From: Crocinitomicaceae bacterium | GTDB lineage: Bacteria; Bacteroidota; Bacteroidia; Flavobacteriales_D; Crocinitomicaceae | Length of the DNA: 64,000 bases | Reading direction: 5' to 3' | Assembly (NCBI GenBank): GCA_002709305.1 | Contig: PAQM01000005.1 | Coordinates: 126,258-190,257 of the forward strand | Shown: positions 1 to 7,521 of the stretch, piece after piece | Position numbering within the stretch: position 1 is the first letter of the stretch | How the letters are laid out: each line of letters starts with the position of its first letter | Translations under genes and position numbers: made by a program | Notes under the pieces: model-generated | The model's input: only the letters and a program-made list of their open reading frames with translations | Databases searched by the model: none | Told to the model about the DNA's origin: nothing

Positions 1-2
1 TA

Positions 3-110
3 GCTTGTTCTGAGGATATAAGTATAAATACTGCTCTTGGAAGAATGCGATATGCATTAATTAATTTAAGAAAGATTATTGATAAACATAATTTAGTTCT
101 TCATATTTAA
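3..110 (+). CDS. RNA polymerase sigma factor, C-terminal fragment (sigma-70 family region 4)
   Basis: Only the last 35 codons are inside the window; the gene is cut by the left edge. The readable peptide contains SINTALGRMRYALINLRK, which matches the recognition helix and tail of region 4 in the short sigma-70 family factors common in Flavobacteriales. Region 4.2 contacts the -35-like promoter element. The stop codon TAA sits inside a heptamer tandem repeat. The full length, and whether this is a housekeeping or an ECF-like factor, cannot be judged here. Confidence 0.7.
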   Translation, partial: ACSEDISINTALGRMRYALINLRKIIDKHNLVLHI

Positions 111-130
111 TATTTAATATTTAATATTTA
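103..130. repeat. Four tandem copies of a 7-bp unit (ATATTTA) at a convergent gene junction
   Basis: ATATTTA is repeated four times without interruption. The array covers the stop codon of the sigma factor fragment (108-110) and the stop and last codons of the reverse-strand N-acyltransferase. Seven is not a multiple of three, so a gain or loss of a unit would alter the ends of both genes. Confidence 0.85.
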
Positions 131-1044
131 ATATATCGATCTACTTTTTCTTTATATATATCTGCAAATTTTATTAATATTCCAGTTTCTTCTACGTCTC
201 CAAATTCTCTATTGACAGATGTTCCAAATGTTTTCATTGTAGGAGATAAATTCATGTATATATTTACTAATGGAGGGATAAATTCTCCTCGTTGTTTTAC
301 AAATGAGTTTAGCACTTTAAATCCTTCTTTAAAATTTAGATTTTTAATTAACCTATCGAATTCTATTTTATCATAATTTTGGTTTATGGGATTATGAGGT
401 TTGATAAGGTTGTCTTTATCTGGAAAATAATTGTGCATAAAATTTAATAAAAAATCTCTTGCCTCTTTATTGTATGTAGGGTACATTGTTACTTTACCAA
501 AAAAGTATTCAATATCAGAGTGAAGTAGAACAATAGCTCCTAGACCGTCCCAAATGTTGTCTAATGCAAAAAGACCTTTTCTGGGGTTGATAGAAGGTTG
601 AAAATTTGGTTGAATCCAACTTCTTCCTAGTTCAATAGTTGTTGGTAAATAATTTTCAACAAAACATTTAGTGAATTTAAAGTAATTAGATGTACTTAAT
701 GATATTTTATTGTCATTAAGTACATTTTTACATAAAATATATCTATATCCTCCTATTATTTCTTCATCTTCCGGCGACCAAACGATTAATTGCTGATAAC
801 AATTTTTTGAAGTATCAAATTTATCAAGGTCAATTTTATAACCTGTTCCTCCACCTGATTTTCTGAAAGTTATTTCTCTTAATCGTCCAATCTCTTGAAG
901 AACATTTGGTGCATTATGGAAATTTACACTGTATATTTCATTATTTCCTTTCCGAGTATTTCTTAAAAATCTTTTTTCATTAAGTTCTTTTTTTAAAATA
1001 GATTTGTCTATAGGATTAATGATTTTTTCCATTCTATAATTCAT
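121..1044 (-). CDS. GNAT-fold N-acyltransferase, GlsB/OlsB-like (amino-acid lipid synthesis)
   Basis: A 307-residue protein resembling the GNAT-type N-acyltransferases that attach a 3-hydroxy fatty acid to the amino group of glycine or ornithine (OlsB in Proteobacteria, GlsB in Bacteroides). The EIGRLREITFRKSGGGTG segment near residues 51-68 and the later ELGRSWIQPNF segment are typical of this family. It lies directly downstream of a lysophospholipid-acyltransferase-like gene, the same pairing as glsA/glsB, which supports the role. The first ATG (1044) overlaps the upstream gene by 11 bp; a second ATG at 1032 would leave a 1-bp gap. The amino-acid substrate (glycine, serine, ornithine) cannot be told from sequence. 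Confidence 0.72.
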   Translation of the reverse strand: MNYRMEKIINPIDKSILKKELNEKRFLRNTRKGNNEIYSVNFHNAPNVLQEIGRLREITFRKSGGGTGYKIDLDKFDTSKNCYQQLIVWSPEDEEIIGGYRYILCKNVLNDNKISLSTSNYFKFTKCFVENYLPTTIELGRSWIQPNFQPSINPRKGLFALDNIWDGLGAIVLLHSDIEYFFGKVTMYPTYNKEARDFLLNFMHNYFPDKDNLIKPHNPINQNYDKIEFDRLIKNLNFKEGFKVLNSFVKQRGEFIPPLVNIYMNLSPTMKTFGTSVNREFGDVEETGILIKFADIYKEKVDRYIKY

Positions 1045-1855
1045 TTTTCAGTTTATAAACTTTTTCTTTGATTAATTGAGCTATTTCATTGTCATTTTTG
1101 TTTTTTTGAAAAAATGATTCATCTATTGGTTTTCCAACTATAAATCTCATATTTTGATTACGTTGTTTAAATAATTCATTCGGTAGATATAACATTTCAA
1201 TATTTGATTTAATTCTAAATAATTTTCTTAGGTTAGCTAATCGATAAAAAAAATTAGAAAGCCTACCGTCTATATAAACAGGAATGATGGTACGGTTAAA
1301 TTTTTTTGAATAGGAAACAAATGTTTTTTTCCAAATAAGATCTTTAATTTCACCATTTTCTTTTCTGCTCACCAATCCTGCAGGGAATATACAAACAGCA
1401 TTTTCAGATTGAAATAATTTCAATATTTTTTCACCAATTAATCTTCTTTCTTTTCCTTTTTTATTAATTCCGATAAACATGTCTTTTATGTTTTCTAAGT
1501 TTAGTAACCAATCATTAACTATAAATTTTAGATCTTCTCGATGTCCTTTCAAACCAGATATAAGAATCATTGCATCCATTCCTCCAAATGGGTGATTCAT
1601 TGCTATTACAATTTTCCCTTTTTTTGGTATATTCTCTATATTTTTAATTTCAACTTTTATATTTAAATATTTAATTACTTCTTCGCACCAATCATTATTT
1701 TTTTTGTTTTTGTTTTTATCTATAAATGAATTAATTTCATCTACATGTAAGATGCGTTTTAAGTAATTCAAAATAAAATTAGGTAATCGTTTAAGTAGTT
1801 TTCGATTTTTTTTTGCTATTAATTTTTCAATATCAATAAATTTTTTTGTCTCCAT
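1034..1855 (-). CDS. Lysophospholipid/O-acyltransferase, GlsA/OlsA-like
   Basis: A 273-residue protein of the PlsC/LPLAT superfamily. The acyltransferase block I is visible as NHPFGGMD, followed by a region with FPAGLVSRKENG that matches block III (phosphate/acceptor binding). In the NHPxGGxD form the spacing between His and Asp is one longer than the textbook HX4D; I recall this from GlsA-like proteins. In glycine-lipid synthesis this enzyme adds the second, ester-linked fatty acid to the N-acylated amino acid made by its partner. It is the first gene of a two-gene reverse operon, divergent from the aminotransferase at 2012. Confidence 0.72.
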   Translation of the reverse strand: METKKFIDIEKLIAKKNRKLLKRLPNFILNYLKRILHVDEINSFIDKNKNKKNNDWCEEVIKYLNIKVEIKNIENIPKKGKIVIAMNHPFGGMDAMILISGLKGHREDLKFIVNDWLLNLENIKDMFIGINKKGKERRLIGEKILKLFQSENAVCIFPAGLVSRKENGEIKDLIWKKTFVSYSKKFNRTIIPVYIDGRLSNFFYRLANLRKLFRIKSNIEMLYLPNELFKQRNQNMRFIVGKPIDESFFQKNKNDNEIAQLIKEKVYKLKNEL

Positions 1856-1900
1856 ATAGATAACTAAATTACATTTATTGTCATTTATGATTGTATAATA

Positions 1901-1916
1901 TGTATAAATTTATACA
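1901..1916. promoter_or_regulatory. Perfect 16-bp palindrome in a divergent promoter region, candidate operator
   Basis: TGTATAAATTTATACA is its own reverse complement. It sits in the 156-bp space between the divergent acyltransferase pair and the aminotransferase operon, a position suited to a dimeric repressor or activator. The A+T content raises the chance of accidental palindromes, so function is unproven. Confidence 0.35.
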
Positions 1917-1982
1917 CAATATTTTTTTGAAATTAACATAGATTTAAAACAATTGTATTACTTTTTTATAAGTCTTTATAGT

Positions 1983-1990
1983 TATGTTTG
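1983..1990 (+). promoter_or_regulatory. Putative Bacteroidota -7 promoter element (TATGTTTG)
   Basis: TATGTTTG fits the TAnnTTTG consensus and ends 21 bp before the aminotransferase ATG, implying a leader of about 15 nt. No TTTG element is seen at the preferred distance upstream, so the call rests on the -7 element and its position. Confidence 0.45.
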
Positions 1991-2011
1991 TAGTAAATAT
2001 TATTATTAATC

Positions 2012-3205
2012 ATGATTAAGTTATCAGATAGATTAAATAACATGCAAGAATCTGCTACTATTGCTATGTCAAGAAGAAGTAGAGAATTACGGTCTGAGGG
2101 AAAGGATATAATATCGTTAAGTTTAGGAGAGCCTGATTTTAATACCCCACAATTTATAAAGGATGCTGCTGATCAGGCAATGAAGGATAACTATACAAAA
2201 TATACACCTGTTGCTGGCTATGATGATTTAAGAAATGCTATTTCAATGAAATTTAAAAGAGATAATTCATTGGATTATAATTTGAATCAAATAGTTGTTT
2301 CTACAGGAGCTAAACAATCAATAGCAAATGTTGTTTTAAGTATTATTAATAGTGGAGATGAAGTGATTATTCCTGCTCCATATTGGGTTTCTTACATTGA
2401 AATTGTTAAGGTTGCAGGAGGTGTTCCTATTATTGTTAATTCTAGTATTGATAATGATTTTAAGATTACTTCATCAGAGTTAGAATCAGCAATTACTTCT
2501 AAAACTAAATTGATGATATTTTCTACACCATGCAATCCTACAGGATCGGTTTATAGTAGTAAGGAATTAAGAAATTTAGCAGATGTAATTGTAAAATATC
2601 CAAATCTTACAGTAATTAGTGATGAAATATATGAACATATTAATTTTACTTCTAAACATTTTAGTTTAGCACAGTTCCCTGATATTTATCAGCAAGTTGT
2701 TACTGTGAATGGAGTTTCTAAAGCATGGGCTATGACTGGCTGGCGTTTAGGATATATAGGTGCAACTAAACAAATTGCTGATGCATGTTCTAAAACCCAA
2801 GGTCAATTTACTTCAGGAACATGTTCCATTACTCAAAAGGCTGCAATTGCTGCAATAGAAGCCAATCCTGTTGTTTTAAAAGACATGGTTGCTGCATTTA
2901 AAAAACGCAGAACAATAGTGATTGATGCACTTAGATCAATTAAAGGTATAAATATTAATGTTCCTGAAGGGGCATTTTATGTTTTTCCAAATGTTTCTTT
3001 TTTTATTGGTAAAAGTTTTAATGGTAATATTATGACTTCTGCTACAGAGATTTGTATGTATTTATTAGAGTATGCAAATGTGGCTGTAGTAACAGGTGAA
3101 GCTTTTGGGAATTCTAACTGTATTAGAATCTCTTATGCTGCTTCCGAAAAGATCCTTATTGAAGCTATGTCTAGAATTAAAAATGCTTTGGAAAAATTAA
3201 ATTAA
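2012..3205 (+). CDS. aspC: Pyridoxal-phosphate aminotransferase class I (aspartate aminotransferase type)
   Basis: A 397-residue fold-type I aminotransferase that transfers an amino group between amino acids and 2-oxo acids, probably aspartate/2-oxoglutarate. Visible family marks are NPTG around residue 175, SDEIYE (Asp204, Tyr207) for cofactor contacts, and the PLP-binding lysine in SKAWAMTGWRLGY at about Lys237. NCIRISYA near the C terminus holds the substrate-carboxylate arginine. The length fits bacterial AspC of the 1-gamma subgroup. It heads a tightly packed six-gene forward operon; the next ATG follows its stop directly. Exact substrate preference is inferred from general similarity. 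Confidence 0.88.
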   Translation: MIKLSDRLNNMQESATIAMSRRSRELRSEGKDIISLSLGEPDFNTPQFIKDAADQAMKDNYTKYTPVAGYDDLRNAISMKFKRDNSLDYNLNQIVVSTGAKQSIANVVLSIINSGDEVIIPAPYWVSYIEIVKVAGGVPIIVNSSIDNDFKITSSELESAITSKTKLMIFSTPCNPTGSVYSSKELRNLADVIVKYPNLTVISDEIYEHINFTSKHFSLAQFPDIYQQVVTVNGVSKAWAMTGWRLGYIGATKQIADACSKTQGQFTSGTCSITQKAAIAAIEANPVVLKDMVAAFKKRRTIVIDALRSIKGININVPEGAFYVFPNVSFFIGKSFNGNIMTSATEICMYLLEYANVAVVTGEAFGNSNCIRISYAASEKILIEAMSRIKNALEKLN

Positions 3206-4192
3206 ATGAAAGCAGAATTTATTTTTAATGAGTTTTCTAAAAAACAAATTTTAGTAATAGGAGATGTAATGATAGATTCCTATTTAATTGGTTCTGTAAC
3301 ACGAATAAGTCCTGAATCTCCTGTCCCTATTGTTAATTTAAAAAATAGTAATGATAGACTTGGTGGAGCTGCTAATGTAGCTCTGAATTTATTGTCATTA
3401 GGTGTTCAACCATTATTATGCTCAGTTATAAGTGATGATATTGATGCAGATAATTTTGATCAATTACTTCTAAAAAGTGGATTGTCCAATGAAGGAATCA
3501 TTAGGTCCTCAAGCAGAAAGACAACAAAAAAAACTCGTATAATTGGAAATAATCAACAATTGCTTCGTGTCGATGAGGAATCAACAATGTTACTTATTAA
3601 AGAAGATGAAGGTCGATTTATTGAACATGTTACTAGGATGTTAGATCAAAAAATTGATGCTGTTATATTTGAAGATTATAATAAAGGATTATTAACAGAT
3701 AGAGTTATTACTGAAATAATTTCGATTTGTAATGATAAAGATATAATCGTAACTGTTGACCCAAAGAAAGATAGTTTTTTTACTTATAAAAATGTAACAT
3801 TATTTAAGCCAAATTTAAAAGAATTAAAAGAAGGATTAAATATTGATTTTGATATTGATAATAAGATAGCTTTTGAAAAAGCTATTCAAGATTTAGAATC
3901 TAAATTAAATAATCAAATAAGTCTAGTTACTCTTTCAGAAAAAGGAGTTTTTGTTAAAGATAAAAATGAAAAACATTATATCGCTGCTCATGTTCGTAAT
4001 GTTTCAGATGTCAGTGGGGCTGGAGATACAGTAATTGCGATAGCTACATTATGTTTAACAATAGGATTAGATATAATATTAACATCTAAAATTGCAAATC
4101 TTGCTGGAGGTTTAGTTTGCGAAAAAAATGGAGTCGTTCCTATAGATAAAGAACAATTGAAACTTGAAATTGATAAATTAATTCTCGAATGA
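3206..4192 (+). CDS. PfkB-family carbohydrate kinase, HldE/RfaE kinase-domain type
   Basis: A 328-residue ribokinase-like kinase. The N-terminal ISPESPVPIV and RLGGAANVALNLLSLG motifs are characteristic of the heptose-7-phosphate kinase (RfaE/HldE domain I) branch, and DVSGAGDTV near the C terminus supplies the anion hole and catalytic Asp of PfkB kinases. There is no C-terminal nucleotidyltransferase domain, so this is the kinase half only. In Bacteroidota such proteins are usually annotated as ADP-heptose synthase or RfaE-like kinase, but the sugar has not been shown from sequence. The start abuts the aspC stop and the end overlaps trkH by 4 bp (ATGA), indicating translational coupling. Confidence 0.8.
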   Translation: MKAEFIFNEFSKKQILVIGDVMIDSYLIGSVTRISPESPVPIVNLKNSNDRLGGAANVALNLLSLGVQPLLCSVISDDIDADNFDQLLLKSGLSNEGIIRSSSRKTTKKTRIIGNNQQLLRVDEESTMLLIKEDEGRFIEHVTRMLDQKIDAVIFEDYNKGLLTDRVITEIISICNDKDIIVTVDPKKDSFFTYKNVTLFKPNLKELKEGLNIDFDIDNKIAFEKAIQDLESKLNNQISLVTLSEKGVFVKDKNEKHYIAAHVRNVSDVSGAGDTVIAIATLCLTIGLDIILTSKIANLAGGLVCEKNGVVPIDKEQLKLEIDKLILE

Positions 4193-6018
4193 GTATAAAG
4201 GAGTTTAGAGAGAGAGTAAACTTATTAATATATGATGTTAAGCCAAAAGTTTTAGCTGTGTTAACAGTTATGAACATCCTTGTTTCTCTAACTGCAATAG
4301 TTACACTCATTTATTATTATGGTTTTAAGTTAACTGAATTTTCTAATTTTTTTTGTTTCACTATTCTAGAGATTAGTTTTGCATTTTATATTTTTAGATT
4401 TTTCGTTAAACTTTTTTTTGATTTTCATCCAATTTATTTTATTAAAAATAATTGGTTTGAGGCTTTAATTCTATTTTTAGTTTTAATTGAGGGTATTGCC
4501 TATAATATAAAGGGTACAATGATTATAGCTCCTTTATTTATTTCAATTGGTTTTCAAGACTTCGGCACATTTTCAATGATTTTTGTTCAGCTTTTTGTAT
4601 TTATTATTCTTTTAAATAATTTATTTAAAAAAAGAGATTTTAAACCTTGGATGAAAATTCATCCTGGCTTGCTTTTTATTATTTCTATTTCTATGATGAC
4701 AATATTGGGATCATTCATTTTAATGTTACCTGAGATGTCAAATATTGAAGGTGGTATGAATTTTATTGACTCATTATTTTTATCAATGTCTTCCGTTAGT
4801 GTTACAGGATTAACAACTATTGATGTTGCTAATGCATTGACATTTAAGGGACAAATTGTAGTATTATTTTTAATAAAACTAGGTGGTTTAAATACTATTG
4901 CATTTGGTGCTTTGATGCTTGTTATGGCGAAATTTGGTGTTGGAATTAAATACCATGAAGTAATAGAAGATTTTGTTAATAATAATTCAATTTTAAAAGC
5001 AAGAAATATGCTTTTTAAAATAGTTGTTTGGGCTACTTCTATAGAAATAATAGGTGTATTAATGTTATTTATTGCTTTTGGTAATCAAGGATCTTTTTCT
5101 GATGTTGGCAATCGTTTTTTTCAATCTATATTTCATGCTGTTTCTGGATTTAACAATGCCGGAATATCAACTATGCAAGGAGGTTTAATGCATCCTGATA
5201 TAATAAATAATACGTTTATACATACAATTATGTTAATCTTATTTTTTCTTGGCGGATTTGGAATGATTTATATTTTTGATTTATTTGATATAAATAGATT
5301 ACGTGAACGTTTTAAAACTCCCTGGAAAACTATTGATTTTGGAACTAAGATTTCACTGTATTTTACTTTTGGATTATTAGCTTTTGGTGCCTTAACATTT
5401 CTTGTTTTTGAATGGAATAATAGTTTGTCAGAAAAAGGTTTTCTTAGTGCTGTTTTAACATCTTTGTTTGAATCTATGACTACTAGAAATGCTGGATTTA
5501 ATGTTGTTAATACATCTGATTTATCTATTCCAGTTCTTATAATTTTTTTATTTCTAATGTTTGTTGGAGCTTCTTCAGGATCAGCTGGTGGTGGTATTCG
5601 TACTTCAACTTTTGCAATTATGTGGGCATCTCTAATTTCAACAATTAAAGGAAAACGAAATACTGAATTATTTAAAAGGACAATACCTAATGATATCGTG
5701 TTGAAAGCTTATGCTATACTTTTATTTTTCATTTTGGGTAATATTGTAGGTCCTTTTGTTTTATCTATATCTGAATCAAATTTATTATCAAGTGGGAAAT
5801 ACGATTTTATGGATCTTGTTTTTGAACATGTTTCAGCTGCTAGTACTGTTGGTTTATCTACTGGAATTACTGCTGATCTAAGTAGTGTAGGTAAATTTGT
5901 ATTAATAATTGCTATGTTTATAGGACGTGTTGGAACCTTGACACTAGCTTATTTAATAGGTAAAAAAGTAATAAGTAAAAATTATAAATATCCAACTGGA
6001 CATACAATGGTGGGTTAA
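4189..6018 (+). CDS. trkH: TrkH/KtrB-type potassium uptake transmembrane subunit
   Basis: A 609-residue inner-membrane protein with many hydrophobic segments. It shows four pore-loop signatures of the Trk/Ktr/HKT superfamily: SVSVTGLTT, SGFNNAGIST, TTRNAGFNV and SAASTVGLST, each giving the glycine of the K+ selectivity filter. The N terminus has extra membrane helices compared with KtrB, giving TrkH-like length. Function is K+ uptake driven by ion gradients and normally gated by a cytoplasmic TrkA/KtrA RCK protein, which is not in this window. Overlap of 4 bp with the kinase gene and a 1-bp gap to the methyltransferase place it in the middle of an operon. Confidence 0.9.
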   Translation: MSIKEFRERVNLLIYDVKPKVLAVLTVMNILVSLTAIVTLIYYYGFKLTEFSNFFCFTILEISFAFYIFRFFVKLFFDFHPIYFIKNNWFEALILFLVLIEGIAYNIKGTMIIAPLFISIGFQDFGTFSMIFVQLFVFIILLNNLFKKRDFKPWMKIHPGLLFIISISMMTILGSFILMLPEMSNIEGGMNFIDSLFLSMSSVSVTGLTTIDVANALTFKGQIVVLFLIKLGGLNTIAFGALMLVMAKFGVGIKYHEVIEDFVNNNSILKARNMLFKIVVWATSIEIIGVLMLFIAFGNQGSFSDVGNRFFQSIFHAVSGFNNAGISTMQGGLMHPDIINNTFIHTIMLILFFLGGFGMIYIFDLFDINRLRERFKTPWKTIDFGTKISLYFTFGLLAFGALTFLVFEWNNSLSEKGFLSAVLTSLFESMTTRNAGFNVVNTSDLSIPVLIIFLFLMFVGASSGSAGGGIRTSTFAIMWASLISTIKGKRNTELFKRTIPNDIVLKAYAILLFFILGNIVGPFVLSISESNLLSSGKYDFMDLVFEHVSAASTVGLSTGITADLSSVGKFVLIIAMFIGRVGTLTLAYLIGKKVISKNYKYPTGHTMVG

Positions 6019-6019
6019 A

Positions 6020-6754
6020 ATGTCAAATAAAAAGGTAATAAAACCATATAATAATAAAGCGACTTCTAAAAAAGATGAGATTAAAGATATGTTTAATAAC
6101 ATTTCTCGACGTTATGATTTTTTAAATCATTTTCTATCTTTTGGTATTGATAAAATTTGGCGTAAAAAAGCAATTAAAGTTCTAGGAGAAGTATATCCCA
6201 AGAAAATATTAGATGTTGCTACCGGAACAGGTGATTTTGCCATAGCATCTTTAAAGCTTAATCCTGAAGAAGTTATTGGTGTTGATATTTCAAAAGGCAT
6301 GCTTGATCTAGGTAAACAAAAAATAAAGAGAAAAGGATTAGATAGTATAATTAAAATGCATATTGGAGATTCGGAAAATCTATCTTATGAATCAAATTAT
6401 TTTGATGGTTTAACTGTTGGTTTTGGTGTTCGTAATTATGAGGATTTAGAAAAAGGTTTAAGTGATATGCTTCGTGTAATAAAACCTGATGGTAAAGTTG
6501 TCATCTTGGAGTTTTCTAAACCAAAACATCTAATAGTAAAAACAATTTTTGGATTTTATTCAAAAGTTTTTATACCATTTTTTGGTAAACTCTTTTCAAA
6601 GGATAAAAGAGCTTATCAATATTTACCTGAATCTGTTATTTTTTTTCCAGAAGGACAAGAATTTTTAGATATAATGATTAAAGTGGGTTATAAGAATGTT
6701 AAAAGTCAACATGTTTCTTTTGGAATTGCAACAATATATTCGGGTATTAAATAA
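6020..6754 (+). CDS. ubiE: Demethylmenaquinone methyltransferase
   Basis: A 244-residue SAM-dependent methyltransferase of the UbiE/MenG family, which makes menaquinone from demethylmenaquinone. SAM motif I is seen as LDVATGTGDFA, and GFGVRNYEDLEKGL plus VVILEFSKP are family signatures. The early FNNISRRYDFLNHFLSFG segment is also diagnostic. In Bacteroidota, which respire with menaquinone, the MenG function applies. It is followed by porT, a gene order I recall from Flavobacteria. Confidence 0.93.
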   Translation: MSNKKVIKPYNNKATSKKDEIKDMFNNISRRYDFLNHFLSFGIDKIWRKKAIKVLGEVYPKKILDVATGTGDFAIASLKLNPEEVIGVDISKGMLDLGKQKIKRKGLDSIIKMHIGDSENLSYESNYFDGLTVGFGVRNYEDLEKGLSDMLRVIKPDGKVVILEFSKPKHLIVKTIFGFYSKVFIPFFGKLFSKDKRAYQYLPESVIFFPEGQEFLDIMIKVGYKNVKSQHVSFGIATIYSGIK

Positions 6755-6806
6755 ATTACTTATGGGTATATATGCAATATCATATTTTAAATATCGTTTT
6801 GATTTC

Positions 6807-7517
6807 ATGAGGTTTATTTCATTTTTCTTTTTTTTTCTTTTTTTTAAGAGTTTTTCTCAGGTTGAAAAGCCATTGAATTATAGGAGATTCGATGAAAAAA
6901 AAATTCATTTTGGTTTTATGCTTGGAGCAAATACTTCAAGTTTTACTGTATATCAAAAGATAAATAATTACAAAGAATATGGATTAAAATCATTGAATAT
7001 AAAGTCATCTCCAGGTGGTCAGTTGGGAATAGTTTCTACTTTGAAAATAGGTACTCCAGTTGTGAGATTGAGATTGATTCCAACATTGTCTTTTCAAGAA
7101 AGAGTTTTAACATATCAGTTTGAAAATGTGGATGATTTACAAAATGATATTTTTAATGAAGAAAGGATTAATTCTACTAATCTTGATTTTCCTTTAATGT
7201 TTCAATTTAGAACACTTCGTATTAATAATTTTGCTGCATATACTTTAATTGGTGCTCAATATTCTACAGACCTTCAATCACAAGAAGATGCATCTCAAGA
7301 TTTTAATGATCCTTTTATAAAAATTAAACAACATGATATTCAGGGTCAAATTGGAGGAGGAATTGAATTTTTCGCACCATTTTTTAAATTTGGAATAGAA
7401 ATTAAATATTCTCACGGTTTTATTAATTCATTTGTTCCAGATAATACATATATATCTCAGCCCATAGAATCAACATATAATCGTGGTTGGTGGTTTTCAA
7501 TAATTTTTGAAGGCTGA
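6807..7517 (+). CDS. porT: Type IX secretion system protein PorT (outer-membrane beta-barrel)
   Basis: A 236-residue protein with a signal peptide (MRFISFFFFF... cleaved after SFS) and an even spread of amphipathic beta strands ending in an aromatic residue pattern (WWFSIIF), typical of an outer-membrane barrel of about eight strands. Identification as PorT comes from the overall pattern and the position after ubiE. PorT is needed for assembly or maturation of the type IX secretion machinery. I chose the ATG at 6807 because it begins a clean signal peptide; in-frame starts upstream lie inside ubiE. The signal peptide is coded by T9 and T8 homopolymer tracts (6828-6836 and 6838-6845). Confidence 0.78.
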   Translation: MRFISFFFFFLFFKSFSQVEKPLNYRRFDEKKIHFGFMLGANTSSFTVYQKINNYKEYGLKSLNIKSSPGGQLGIVSTLKIGTPVVRLRLIPTLSFQERVLTYQFENVDDLQNDIFNEERINSTNLDFPLMFQFRTLRINNFAAYTLIGAQYSTDLQSQEDASQDFNDPFIKIKQHDIQGQIGGGIEFFAPFFKFGIEIKYSHGFINSFVPDNTYISQPIESTYNRGWWFSIIFEG

Positions 7518-7521
7518 TAAT

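Noticed and set aside
1910..1918. TTATACACA, an exact match to the DnaA box consensus TTATnCACA
   Set aside because: It is a single copy overlapping the palindrome, there is no dnaA or cluster of boxes, and in A+T-rich DNA of this length several such matches are expected by chance.
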